Assembly (NCBI RefSeq): GCF_030812215.1
Contig: NZ_JAUSSG010000010.1
Location: forward strand, 62,001-126,000
DNA length: 64,000 nt
Direction: 5' to 3'
DNA from: Variovorax boronicumulans
GTDB taxonomy: Bacteria > Pseudomonadota > Gammaproteobacteria > Burkholderiales > Burkholderiaceae_C
Both the position numbers and the translations under genes were made by a program. Shown piece after piece: positions 1 through 8,440 of the stretch; positions within the stretch are counted from its first letter, which is position 1; each line of letters begins with the position of its first letter. The notes beneath the pieces are model-generated. The model was not told the DNA's origin. It made no database searches and saw only the letters and a list, made by a program, of their open reading frames with translations.

Positions 1-1
1 G

Positions 2-790
2 CTGGAGGCGCACCTGCACCTCAAGCTGCTCAACCGCACGACGCGAAGAGTGAACGTCACGACCGATGGCGCGGCCTACTACGAGCGCGTGGTGCGCCTC
101 CTGGCCGAGCTGGACGACATCGAAAGCAACCTCCCGGGCGCCTCCACGGCACCGCGTGGCATGTTGCGCGTGGATGTGCCCAGCCCCCTGGCCAACATCA
201 TCCTGGTGCCGGCGCTGCCCGCATTCCACGCCCGCTTTCCCGATATCCAGCTGGAAATGGGTGCGAGCGACCGCAAGGTCGACCTGATCGGCGAGAACGT
301 CGATTGCGTGGTGCGCGGCGGCGAGATCAAGGACGCTTCGCTGGTGGCGCGCCACGTCGGCGACCTGCAATTGGGCGTTTACGCCGCGCCGTCCTATCTG
401 GCGCAGGCGGGCACGCCCTCGCATCCGGATGAACTGCTCGATCCGCGCCACCGCATCGTCCGCTACCGCTGGGCCAACGGGCTGCCGTACGTGATGAACA
501 AGGGCGACGAGAGCGTGAAGATCGCAGGGCGCTACCTGCTGGCGATCGACGACGGAAACGCCTACCTGACCGCCGGGCTGGCGGGGCTCGGCGTGCTGTG
601 GCTGCCGGCATACATGGCCAGGGAGCACGCCGCGAACGGCGCGCTGGTGCGGCTGTTCACCGACTGGCGGATCGACCCGATGCCGCTTTACGTGGCGTAT
701 GCGCCCAACCGCTACGTGCGCAAGCCGCTTCGGGTGTTCATCGACTGGATCGTCGAGCTGATGGCACTGCACGCGCCACGCGTGCGCTAG
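2..790 (+). CDS. LysR-family transcriptional regulator (5' end cut by window)
   Basis: The reading frame is open from the window edge and ends at a TAG. Its first visible residues (LEAHLHLKLLNRTTRRVNVT) match the end of a LysR winged helix-turn-helix, where the sequence after the recognition helix normally reads LFxRTTRR. The rest fits the periplasmic-binding-protein-like effector domain, with the typical 'LRVDVPSPLANIILVPALPAF' transition near residue 55 split here only for reading. About 35-40 N-terminal residues carrying most of the DNA-binding helices lie outside the window. It converges with the CMD-domain gene downstream, so a regulatory link to the luciferase-like locus is possible but not shown. 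Family is clear; target and ligand are unknown. Confidence 0.88.
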   Translation: MEAHLHLKLLNRTTRRVNVTTDGAAYYERVVRLLAELDDIESNLPGASTAPRGMLRVDVPSPLANIILVPALPAFHARFPDIQLEMGASDRKVDLIGENVDCVVRGGEIKDASLVARHVGDLQLGVYAAPSYLAQAGTPSHPDELLDPRHRIVRYRWANGLPYVMNKGDESVKIAGRYLLAIDDGNAYLTAGLAGLGVLWLPAYMAREHAANGALVRLFTDWRIDPMPLYVAYAPNRYVRKPLRVFIDWIVELMALHAPRVR

Positions 791-817
791 CGGCCCCGGC
801 TTGCCGCATCGGCGCCA

Positions 818-1429
818 TCAGCCGGCCGCCTGCTCCTGTGGCTCGCCCAGCGACAGCATCAACCGGTTGGCCCAGTTGAAGAAGGCTGCGCCGTGGATCA
901 CGTCGGCAATCGCCAGGTCGTCCAGCCCCTGCGCGCGCAGCAGCTCGATGTGCGCCGGCCCGAACGCCGAAGGCGTGGCCGACAGCGCGACCGAGGCCGC
1001 GACGATTGCGTTCCAGCGCTCGCCCAGGTCGGCCCCGATGCCTTCGTCCAGCAGGCGCTGCACATCCTCCGTGCGCTGCGAGAAATGCGAGGCGAAGCGC
1101 GCATGCACCGAGGCGCAGTAGATGCACCCGTTGTAGCGCGAGGCCGCAGCCGCCGAGAGCTCGCGCTCGGCGCGCGGCAGGCCGGCTTCGGGGTTGTAGA
1201 AGATGTCCTTGTCGGTGCGGGTGCGTGCGCCCAGGATGTCCGGGTCGCGCGCCAGCAGGCGGAAGTACGGCGACTTGGCGCGCGATGCGTCCACCAGCCC
1301 GGCGAAATGCCGCTCGGTCAGCTCGGCCTCGGGCAGCGGCTCGATCCAGGGCAGCCATTCGAGCTGCGCCTGCGTGAAGGCGGTCGGATGCGTGTTGTGG
1401 GGATAGGTCAGCGTGGATTCGATGGTCAT
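818..1429 (-). CDS. Alkylhydroperoxidase/CMD-domain protein, Avi_7169-like
   Basis: This 203-residue protein has the carboxymuconolactone-decarboxylase/AhpD core, with a CxxC redox pair in the motif CIYCASVH (about residues 97-104), the signature of AhpD-type proteins. From memory it resembles the TIGRFAM 'alkylhydroperoxidase domain protein, Avi_7169 family', which travels with a second CMD protein and a luciferase-like monooxygenase, exactly the neighbours found here. It is the last gene of a three-gene minus-strand set, 19 bases after the preceding gene. A peroxidase or thiol-redox role in support of the monooxygenase is inferred; the true substrate is not known. The family assignment is solid and the subfamily name is recalled, not searched. 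Confidence 0.85.
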   Translation of the reverse strand: MTIESTLTYPHNTHPTAFTQAQLEWLPWIEPLPEAELTERHFAGLVDASRAKSPYFRLLARDPDILGARTRTDKDIFYNPEAGLPRAERELSAAAASRYNGCIYCASVHARFASHFSQRTEDVQRLLDEGIGADLGERWNAIVAASVALSATPSAFGPAHIELLRAQGLDDLAIADVIHGAAFFNWANRLMLSLGEPQEQAAG

Positions 1430-1448
1430 GGCGTGTGCCTCGGATCGG

Positions 1449-2084
1449 TCAATCGACCAGGGTGACGGGACGTTGCGCCAGCGCCTTGAGGCCGATGACG
1501 ACGCGAATCTGAAAGGCGAGGAACGCCACGAGCTGCGACAGCGTCACCACCTCGGTGCTCGACCATCCGGCATCGAGCAGCGCCTGCAGCGCGGCCGCGC
1601 TCGCATCGCGCGGGTGAAAGACCAGCAGGTGCGCGTGCACGAGGCCGGCCGACAGCCGCTCGCCGAGCACCGGGTACTGCGCGGCGCTCACCGCATACGA
1701 AGGGCCGGGTGCGTCCTCTTTGCTGAGCGGGCCGCTGGGATAGCTTCCGTAAGGCCCTTCTGCCGCACCTCGCCGCGCTTCGTTGGCGATGGCCTCGACC
1801 ACTCCGGCGCGCGCGCCCTGCCCGGCCAGCGCATCGGCATAGAAACGCGCCACCTCGGGCTGCCCATGCAGGCCGGCCACGAAGGCCGCGACGGCGAAGC
1901 GGTCCGCGATCTCGAAATTGCCGAACACAGGCGGCGTCGGAGCGAACAGCGAGAGATAGCTCTGCTGCGCATTCGTGCGCGCCTGTTCGCGCTGCGCACG
2001 GACCTGGTCGAGATGGCTGCCCGGCGCGATGCCGGCCAGCCGGTCGATGACGTCGGGGACGGAAGAAGAAACAGTGGCGTTCAT
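1449..2084 (-). CDS. CMD-domain protein, Avi_7170-like
   Basis: A 211-residue protein distantly related to carboxymuconolactone decarboxylases. It begins with a divergent segment ('VIDRLAGIAPGSHLDQVRAQ') and shows no CxxC pair, unlike its downstream partner, so it may be structural or catalytically different. The central segment about residues 60-75 ('FEIADRFAVAAFVAGLHGQ') is the conserved helix of this group. It sits 14 bases after the luciferase-like monooxygenase and 19 bases before the Avi_7169-like gene, indicating one transcript. It matches what I recall as the 'CMD domain protein, Avi_7170 family'. Function is unknown; pairing of a Cys-containing and a Cys-less CMD subunit suggests a possible hetero-complex, which is inference. 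Confidence 0.8.
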   Translation of the reverse strand: MNATVSSSVPDVIDRLAGIAPGSHLDQVRAQREQARTNAQQSYLSLFAPTPPVFGNFEIADRFAVAAFVAGLHGQPEVARFYADALAGQGARAGVVEAIANEARRGAAEGPYGSYPSGPLSKEDAPGPSYAVSAAQYPVLGERLSAGLVHAHLLVFHPRDASAAALQALLDAGWSSTEVVTLSQLVAFLAFQIRVVIGLKALAQRPVTLVD

Positions 2085-2098
2085 GGGTGAATTTCAAC

Positions 2099-3172
2099 CT
2101 AGAGAAGTGCGAGCGATTGAAGGTCCGACACGCCTTCGCCGCGCGCCCAGCCCAAGGCCGGAGCGACGACGGTGGCGGTCAGTTCGATGGAGCGCAGGAT
2201 CGCCGCGTGCGGCGGATCGACCGAGTGCACCTGGCACACCAGGTCGGTCACGCGCGCGAGCGTGCTGTCGGCGCGCAGCGAAGTGATCACGTCGTCGGGC
2301 GAGCCGACATGCACGTCATACGCGGCGATCAGTTGCTCGAGCGAGGCATCGGGGCCGGCGCGGTCCGCGAGACCGGCCTGTCCCGATGCGGCAAAGCGGG
2401 CTGCCGAGCGGCGCAGCCCGATGTCCGCGAGGCGCAGCGCCTCCTTGCGTGTTTCCGCCACGAACACGCTGCGCGAACCCACGATGCGTGGCGCGCTCCC
2501 CGGCGGCAGCGCGGCCAGGTACGCATCGACGATCGGGTTCTGCAGGTCGGCGAGCGAGGCGTCGGTCGCGCGCTCGGGGCGCGGCTGCGTGCGCGAGAGC
2601 ATCAGCCCGTCGCCGGCCTCCCCCGCGCGCGTGCCGCCGCTCACCGAGAACGTGGCCTGCCAGATGCGGTCGAGCAGCCGGGAGCCCGCGGGGTACAGCG
2701 TGTCGCCACCCGCGAGCGGCTGGCCGGCCCAGGCTGCGCGCACCGCGGCGAGCTGCCGCGCAAAGATGGCCGAGCGGTCGTTGCCATCCAGCCCGAAGGC
2801 CGCGAACGATTCAGGCGTGCCGCCCGTGCCCACGCCCACTTCGAGGCGACCGTTCGAAAGCAGGTCGAGCACCACAGCATCCTCGGCCACGCGCACCGCG
2901 TTTTCCAGCGGCAGCGTGACGATGCCCGTGCCCAGGCGTATGCGCTTCGTGCGCGAGGCCACATAGGCGAGGAACACGAACGGCGACGGCAGTCCGCCCT
3001 CGTGTTCATGGAAGTGATGCTGTGCCACCCAGGCTGAATCGAAGCCGAAGGCCTCGGCATGCGCGATCTGCGCGGCGACGAGGCGGTAACGCTCGGCGGC
3101 CGGGGCGTCGTCGAGCAAGCGGCTGAAGAAGCCGAGGCGAAGGCGCCGTGGAGGAGAGGAAAGGCCGGGCAT
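2099..3172 (-). CDS. Luciferase-like FMN-dependent monooxygenase, KPN_01858-like
   Basis: A 357-residue LLM-class flavin-dependent oxidoreductase with the expected TIM-barrel features: an N-terminal strand RRLRLGFFSRLLDD, then 'GFDSAWVAQHHFHEHEGG' with the conserved HH pair, and a 'IRLGTGIVTLP' segment. Such enzymes use FMNH2 and O2 to oxidise or cleave organic substrates such as sulfonates or heterocycles. The frame stays open upstream for 75 codons, but the only credible start is the ATG at 3172, because the upstream residues are arginine-rich and unlike the family. It heads a three-gene minus-strand set with two CMD proteins and is divergent from a solute-binding protein gene. The combination matches the uncharacterised KPN_01858 group. 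Substrate unknown. Confidence 0.87.
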   Translation of the reverse strand: MPGLSSPPRRLRLGFFSRLLDDAPAAERYRLVAAQIAHAEAFGFDSAWVAQHHFHEHEGGLPSPFVFLAYVASRTKRIRLGTGIVTLPLENAVRVAEDAVVLDLLSNGRLEVGVGTGGTPESFAAFGLDGNDRSAIFARQLAAVRAAWAGQPLAGGDTLYPAGSRLLDRIWQATFSVSGGTRAGEAGDGLMLSRTQPRPERATDASLADLQNPIVDAYLAALPPGSAPRIVGSRSVFVAETRKEALRLADIGLRRSAARFAASGQAGLADRAGPDASLEQLIAAYDVHVGSPDDVITSLRADSTLARVTDLVCQVHSVDPPHAAILRSIELTATVVAPALGWARGEGVSDLQSLALL

Positions 3173-3420
3173 CCGGATCAGGCGAAGTTGTCGAAGAGCC
3201 TGCGAGTCTTGCCTGCGGCCCGGCCGGAGGGAAATCCGGTTTTCGCGTTTGCTTATGCGCTTTGCGAGCGCCTGCCGCGGAGCGCGAAGCGTTCTCCGCG
3301 ACACGCCGGAAGCCTCTCGAAGCCGAATTTCCAAGATCGAAAAAATGCTAAGTCCCGCCCCGGTTTTCCAAGACCATCGTCTGCCCTTTTGCGCCACTTG
3401 CGGACACGGTGACCCACTCC

Positions 3421-5028
3421 ATGCTTTCCTCCCTGCTTGACAAATTCAAGTTCAGCCAACGGCTGCTTCACCTGGCGCTGGCCGCGCTGCCCTTCACGGC
3501 CATCGCGCAAACCAAGGCGCCCACGCCGCTGGATGGCGGCACGCTGACCTATGCGGTGTCGCAGGAGCCCACGTCGCTCGTGTCGTTCCTCGACACCAAG
3601 ACCGACAACCGCAACATCAGCGCCAAGGTCACCGAAGGCCTGCTGCGCTACGACGCCAGGTTCAACCCGCAGCCATTGCTGGCCACCTCGTGGCAGGTGA
3701 GCGCCGACGGCCTGAAGTACACCTTCAAGCTGCGCCCCGGCGTGAAGTTCCACGACGGGCGCGACTTTACCGCCGAGGACGTGCGCTACTCGGTGCTGAC
3801 GCAGAAGAAGCAAGGCCCGCGCGGGCGCATCACGCTGGCGAACGTGGAGCGCGTCGATGCGCCCGATCCGCTCACCGCGGTGATCGTGCTGGCCAGGCCG
3901 GCGCCCTTCCTCCTCAAGTCGCTGTCGTCGGCGGAGCTGCCGATCGTGCCCGCGCACCGCTATGCCGACGGCGATCCGCTGGGCAGCGCGAACATCTCGG
4001 CGCCCGTGGGCACCGGCCCGTACATCTTCGAGCAGTGGGTGCGCGGCAGCCACCTGGTGCTGCGCAAGAACCCCGGCTACTGGCGCCATGGCAAGCCGCA
4101 CATCGACCGCGTGATCGTGAAGTTCGTGCGCGATCCGGCCGCGATTTCCACCGCCATCGAGACCGGCGAGGTAGATGTCGCGCAAGGCGTGAGCCTGGCC
4201 GACCTCGAACGGCTGTCGGCGAACCCGAAGCTCAAGGTGGACGACGGCTACGACGGCTTCCTCAACAACGCCTCGTTCCTCGAATTCAATGTCGAGAACC
4301 CGGTGCTCGCGAACCCCAAGGTGCGCCATGCCATCGCACAGGCCGTCGACCGCAACTTCATCCGCAACACCATCTACTACAAGCGCGTGGAGGTGGTGAA
4401 TTCGCCGATCCCGCGCGTGCTCTCCGACTACTACGACGACAGCACCTTCCGCGACACCTTCGATGTGGCCGCCGCCAACAAGCTGCTGGACGAAGCGGGC
4501 CAGCCCAAGCAGGCCAACGGCCAGCGCTTTGCGCTGCGGCTGAGCTACATCCCCGGCGCGGAGTTCAAGCGCACCGCCGACTACCTGCGCTCGGCGCTCG
4601 CGCGGGTGAGCATCAAGGTCGAGATCGTCGACGGCGACCTGCCCACGTTCCTCAAGCGCGTCTACACCACGCGCGACTTCGACATCAACATCAACGGCCT
4701 GGGCCGCCTCTTCGATCCCACGGTGGGCGTGCAGCGCATCTACTGGGGCGACGGCGTGCGCAACCCGCTCATCTGGGTGAACGCCGCGCACTACGACAAC
4801 CCGCAGGTCGACGAGCTGTTCCGCCAGGCCGCCGTCGAGGTCGATGCGGGCAAGCGCGCCGCACAGTTCAAGCAGATCCAGCAAATCGTGGGGCGCGAGC
4901 TGCCCGTGCTGCCCATCGTCGCCGTGCCGTCGATCGTGGTGCACAGCGCGCGCCTGCACAACTTTCACAACAGCATCGACCTGATGTCCGGCGACCTCGC
5001 CGACGCCTGGATCGAACCGAAGAAGTGA
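3421..5028 (+). CDS. Family 5 (peptide/opine/nickel-type) ABC solute-binding protein, KPN_01854-like
   Basis: A 535-residue periplasmic binding protein. Residues 1-30 form a signal peptide with a hydrophobic stretch ending 'FTAIAQ', then 'TPLDGGTLTYAVSQEPTSLV', the standard start of SBP_bac_5 proteins. The motif 'GTGPYIFEQWVRGSHLVLRKN' is diagnostic of the family. The start at ATG 3421 has GGTGA eight bases upstream; an in-frame GTG at 3409 is the alternative. It is divergent from the luciferase-like operon, is followed 26 bases later by an amidase, and probably delivers ligand to the ABC permeases at 8.4-10.4 kb. A second, related binding protein lies at 10.6 kb, so the transporter may serve two ligands. 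Confidence 0.9.
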   Translation: MLSSLLDKFKFSQRLLHLALAALPFTAIAQTKAPTPLDGGTLTYAVSQEPTSLVSFLDTKTDNRNISAKVTEGLLRYDARFNPQPLLATSWQVSADGLKYTFKLRPGVKFHDGRDFTAEDVRYSVLTQKKQGPRGRITLANVERVDAPDPLTAVIVLARPAPFLLKSLSSAELPIVPAHRYADGDPLGSANISAPVGTGPYIFEQWVRGSHLVLRKNPGYWRHGKPHIDRVIVKFVRDPAAISTAIETGEVDVAQGVSLADLERLSANPKLKVDDGYDGFLNNASFLEFNVENPVLANPKVRHAIAQAVDRNFIRNTIYYKRVEVVNSPIPRVLSDYYDDSTFRDTFDVAAANKLLDEAGQPKQANGQRFALRLSYIPGAEFKRTADYLRSALARVSIKVEIVDGDLPTFLKRVYTTRDFDININGLGRLFDPTVGVQRIYWGDGVRNPLIWVNAAHYDNPQVDELFRQAAVEVDAGKRAAQFKQIQQIVGRELPVLPIVAVPSIVVHSARLHNFHNSIDLMSGDLADAWIEPKK

Positions 5029-5054
5029 CCGCCCGAGACCGCCTGAAAGCACCC

Positions 5055-6578
5055 ATGACCACCCAGGACCTGCAACACACCCTGCTGGATTCGCTCACCT
5101 TCGCGAGCGCACGCGCCCAGGCCGAGGCGCTGGCCGCCGGCCGCGTGACGGCCGTCGACCTGCTCGAACATGTGCTGGAGCGCATCAACCGCTTCGACAA
5201 CGACATCAACGCCGTGGTCGCTCGCAACGACGAAGGCGCCCGCGCCGCGGCCCGCGAGGCCGATGCGGCCCTCGCGCGCGGCGAGCGCCGGCCGCTGCTG
5301 GGCGTGCCGATCACGGTGAAGGAGTCGTTCGACGTGGCGGGCTTCGTCACGAGCAGCGGCAACCCCGACTTCGCGAACAACGTGGCGCCGCAGGATTCGC
5401 TGGCCGTGGCCGCGCTGCGCGGCGCCGGCGCGGTGATCGTCGGCAAGAGCAACGTGCCGCTCGCGCTGGCCGACCTGCAGAGCTACAACGTGATCTACGG
5501 CGTGAGCAACAACCCGTGGGACGTCACGCGCACGCCGGGCGGCTCCTCGGGCGGCTCGGCCGCGGCGTTGGCGGCGGGCTATGTGGCGCTGGAGCTGGGC
5601 ACCGACATCGGCGGCTCGATCCGCATTCCCGCGCACTTCAACGGCGTGTACGGGCACAAGCCCACGGCCGGCCTTGTCGCGATGCGCGGCACCAGCGTGC
5701 CCTCGGGCCGGCTGGCCGACCGCGACCTGAGCGTGGCGGGGCCGCTCGCGCGCACCGCGTCCGATCTCGAATTGGCGCTCGACCTGCTGCTGAACCTCGA
5801 ACCGCTCGCCGCCAAGGCCTGGAAGGCAACGCTGCCGCCGGCACGGCACGCGAACCTCAAGGACTTCCGCGTGCTGGTGATCGACCAGTGGCCCGGCAGC
5901 GCGCGCAGCCTGCACGAGGCGCTAGTGGTCGAGCGCGTGGTGGAGCGCCTGCGTACGCAGGGCGTGAAGGTGACGCGGCCTTCGGAGCTGCCGGCCGGGC
6001 TGCTGCCCGACCTTGCGCAGTCGCACCGCGTCTACCGCAGCCTGCTGGGCTCGTCGCTCGCCACGCCGCCCGCGCTCAGCAAGGCGGCGCAGAAGCGGCT
6101 CGAGACGCTGGCGCCCGACGACCACAGCGCCGATGCCGCGTGGCTGCGCGCGCCCACGCTGCGCCACAGCGACTGGCTCAAGGACAACGAGACCCGCGTG
6201 TCGCTGCGCCACCAGTGGGAACGGCTCTTCGAGGCCTTCGACGTGGTGGTGACGCCGGTGGCGCCGCTGCCGGCCTTTCGCCACAACCACAGCGAGCCGA
6301 AGGATGCGCGCACCTATCCCGTGGGCTTCGAGGACGGCACGCGGGAAGTCCGATTTCTCGACCTGTTCCATTGGGCGGGCCTGCCGGTGCTGCCGGGCTT
6401 GCCGGCGACCAGCTTCCCGGTCGGGCTCGATGACGAGGGATTGCCGGTGAGCGCGCAGGCCGTGGGCCCGTACCTCGAAGACCGCACGACCATTGCTTTC
6501 GCGGCGCTGCTGGAAGAGGTCTACGGTGGTTTCATCGCGCCGCCGGGGTATGAGACGAACCTGGCGGCCGGGGCATAG
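5055..6578 (+). CDS. Amidase-signature enzyme
   Basis: A 507-residue member of the amidase signature family. The Ser-cisSer-Lys triad is visible: Lys89 in VTVKESFD-like context ('ITVKESFDVAG'), cis-Ser164 in PGGSSGGS and nucleophile Ser188 in GTDIGGSIR, with the spacing 75 and 24 expected of the family. It hydrolyses an amide to acid plus ammonia or amine in the cytoplasm. No signal peptide is seen. The ATG at 5055 was chosen because the longer open frame upstream lies inside the preceding gene in another frame. It is 26 bases after the binding protein gene and is probably co-transcribed, so it may process the imported compound. Substrate cannot be assigned. Confidence 0.9.
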   Translation: MTTQDLQHTLLDSLTFASARAQAEALAAGRVTAVDLLEHVLERINRFDNDINAVVARNDEGARAAAREADAALARGERRPLLGVPITVKESFDVAGFVTSSGNPDFANNVAPQDSLAVAALRGAGAVIVGKSNVPLALADLQSYNVIYGVSNNPWDVTRTPGGSSGGSAAALAAGYVALELGTDIGGSIRIPAHFNGVYGHKPTAGLVAMRGTSVPSGRLADRDLSVAGPLARTASDLELALDLLLNLEPLAAKAWKATLPPARHANLKDFRVLVIDQWPGSARSLHEALVVERVVERLRTQGVKVTRPSELPAGLLPDLAQSHRVYRSLLGSSLATPPALSKAAQKRLETLAPDDHSADAAWLRAPTLRHSDWLKDNETRVSLRHQWERLFEAFDVVVTPVAPLPAFRHNHSEPKDARTYPVGFEDGTREVRFLDLFHWAGLPVLPGLPATSFPVGLDDEGLPVSAQAVGPYLEDRTTIAFAALLEEVYGGFIAPPGYETNLAAGA

Positions 6579-6624
6579 CACCCGGGCGGCTGTTGATCGA
6601 TGAAGTCCCGCACCCGATAACCAT

Positions 6625-6684
6625 CCGTTCGCACTGAGCTTGTCGAAGTGCCGCGCAAGGCTTCGACAGGCTCAGCCCGAACGG
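6625..6684. repeat. Imperfect inverted repeat, intergenic dispersed-repeat type
   Basis: Two 24-base arms (6625-6648 and 6661-6684) are inverted copies of each other with three mismatches, separated by 12 bases. The core, CTTCGACAGGCTCAG with flanking CGAACGG, is a widespread extragenic palindrome in GC-rich proteobacterial genomes, as I recall it. It lies between two convergent transcription units (amidase and ABC ATPase) and could form a hairpin acting as a bidirectional transcription end, though no T-tract follows. Confidence 0.75.
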
Positions 6685-6708
6685 TTGTGGGATTGACGGT
6701 GATTAAGC

Positions 6709-8439
6709 TCAGGCCGCCTTGCGCTGCTCCACCCCCGGCACCGCCGCAATCAGGCTGCGGGTGTACGGGTGCTGCGGCCGCTCCCAGATGTCGCGGTGGC
6801 TGCCGGTCTCCACGATCTGCCCCTTGTTCATCACCATCACACGGTCGGCGATGTAGCGCACCACCGAGAGGTCGTGCGAGATGAAGAGGTACGAGAGCCC
6901 GAAGTCTTCCTTCAGATCCACCAGCAGGTTCAGGATCTGCGCCTGCACCGACACGTCGAGCGCCGACACGGGTTCGTCGAGCACGACCAGCGAAGGCCGC
7001 ACCACCAGCGCCCGCGCGATGCCGATGCGCTGGCGCTGCCCGCCCGAGAACTCGTTGGGAAAGCGCCGCGCCGCATCGCCCGGCAGGCCCACGCGCTCCA
7101 GGATCGCGGCGATGCGGTTGTGTCGCTCCTCGCGCGCGGCCACGCCGTGCACCTTGAGCACCGACTCGAGGATGTCGAACACGCTGCGCCGCGGGTTGAG
7201 CGAGGCATACGGGTCCTGGAACACCATCTGCACGCGCCGCCGCCAGGGCTTGAGCGCCCTCTCGGAGAGCGGTGCGATGTCGGTGCCGTCGAACACGATG
7301 CGGCCGGCCGCCGGGTTCACGAGCCGCAGCAGCGTGCGCGAAAGCGTCGACTTGCCGCAGCCCGATTCGCCCACGAGACCGACGGTCTCGCCGGCGCGGA
7401 TATCGAACGACACGCCATCCACCGCGTGCAGCACGCCGCCGCCGCGCTTCGGGTAATCGGTGCGCAGGTCCTGCACCGACAGCAGCGGCTCGCCGGCCGC
7501 GGCGCGAACGGGCAAGGCGCGCACCGTCGATGAAGGCTGGGGCACGTGCAGCGCGAAGTCGCGCACGCCGGTGGCCGGGTCGAGCCGCGTCTGAATTTCG
7601 GGCAGGCGCGCATCGGCATAGTGCAGCGCGCTGCCGCCGTGCAGCGAGGCGCCCAGCAGGCCACGGGTGTAGGCATGCGACGGCGCGGCGAAGAGCTTCG
7701 AGGTGGAGGCCTCTTCCACCTTCTCGCCGCCGTACATCACGGCCACGCGGTCGGCCCATTGGGCGACCAGCCCGAGGTCGTGCGTGATGAGCAGCAGCGC
7801 CATGTCGAGCTCGCGGCGCAGGCCGTCGAGCAGTTCGAGGATCTGCGCCTGGATGGTCACGTCCAGCGCGGTGGTCGGTTCGTCGGCCACCAGCAGGCGC
7901 GGCTTGCAGGCGACGGCCATCGCGATCATCACGCGCTGGCGCTGGCCGCCCGAGAGGTTGTGCGGGTGGTCGTCGATGCGCCGGTGCGGCTCGGGAATGC
8001 GCACGAGGTCGAGCAGTTCAACAGTGCGCTTGCGTGCGGCGACGGCCGACAGCTCCTCGTGCCGGCGCAGCGTTTCCCCGATCTGCGAGCCGATGGTGTG
8101 CACCGGGTTCAGCGAGGTCATCGGCTCCTGGAAGATCATCGCGATCTCGCGGCCGCGCACTTCGCGCAGCGCAGCCGGCGAGAGCGCGAGGATGTCGCGC
8201 CCGTCGAAGTGGATGCTGCCGCGCAGCGCGGTGCCGGGCGCCAGGAGGCGCAGCAGCGCGAGCGCGGTGGTCGATTTGCCGCAGCCCGATTCGCCGACCA
8301 GTGCCAGCGTTTCGCCACGCTGCAGTGTCAGATCGAGGTTGCGAACCGCCTGGATGGGGCCGTTCGATCCGTGGAAGAAGACATCGAGGCCGCGCACATC
8401 GAGCAGCGGCGGCGTGCTGGTGACTTGTTCAAGCGTCAT
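6709..8439 (-). CDS. Dual-ATPase subunit of a peptide-type ABC importer (DppD-DppF fusion type)
   Basis: A 576-residue protein with two complete ABC cassettes. The first has Walker A GESGCGKST at about residues 49-57 and signature LSGGQRQR; the second has another GESGCGKST near residue 360 and signature FSGGQRQR followed by the Walker B 'LVVLDEPVSALD'. Each cassette ends with the oligopeptide/dipeptide-family C-terminal extension ('HPYTRSLIAAVPG' at the end). This is the fused form of OppD and OppF and powers import at the inner membrane. It follows the DppC-like permease by one base, so translation is coupled. Together with two permeases and the two binding proteins it makes a complete importer; the ligand is unknown. 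Confidence 0.94.
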   Translation of the reverse strand: MTLEQVTSTPPLLDVRGLDVFFHGSNGPIQAVRNLDLTLQRGETLALVGESGCGKSTTALALLRLLAPGTALRGSIHFDGRDILALSPAALREVRGREIAMIFQEPMTSLNPVHTIGSQIGETLRRHEELSAVAARKRTVELLDLVRIPEPHRRIDDHPHNLSGGQRQRVMIAMAVACKPRLLVADEPTTALDVTIQAQILELLDGLRRELDMALLLITHDLGLVAQWADRVAVMYGGEKVEEASTSKLFAAPSHAYTRGLLGASLHGGSALHYADARLPEIQTRLDPATGVRDFALHVPQPSSTVRALPVRAAAGEPLLSVQDLRTDYPKRGGGVLHAVDGVSFDIRAGETVGLVGESGCGKSTLSRTLLRLVNPAAGRIVFDGTDIAPLSERALKPWRRRVQMVFQDPYASLNPRRSVFDILESVLKVHGVAAREERHNRIAAILERVGLPGDAARRFPNEFSGGQRQRIGIARALVVRPSLVVLDEPVSALDVSVQAQILNLLVDLKEDFGLSYLFISHDLSVVRYIADRVMVMNKGQIVETGSHRDIWERPQHPYTRSLIAAVPGVEQRKAA

Positions 8440-8440
8440 T

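Noticed and set aside
3253..5052. Minus-strand open frame of about 599 codons opposite the first binding protein
   Set aside because: Low-complexity shadow; the plus-strand protein has a signal peptide and family 5 motifs.
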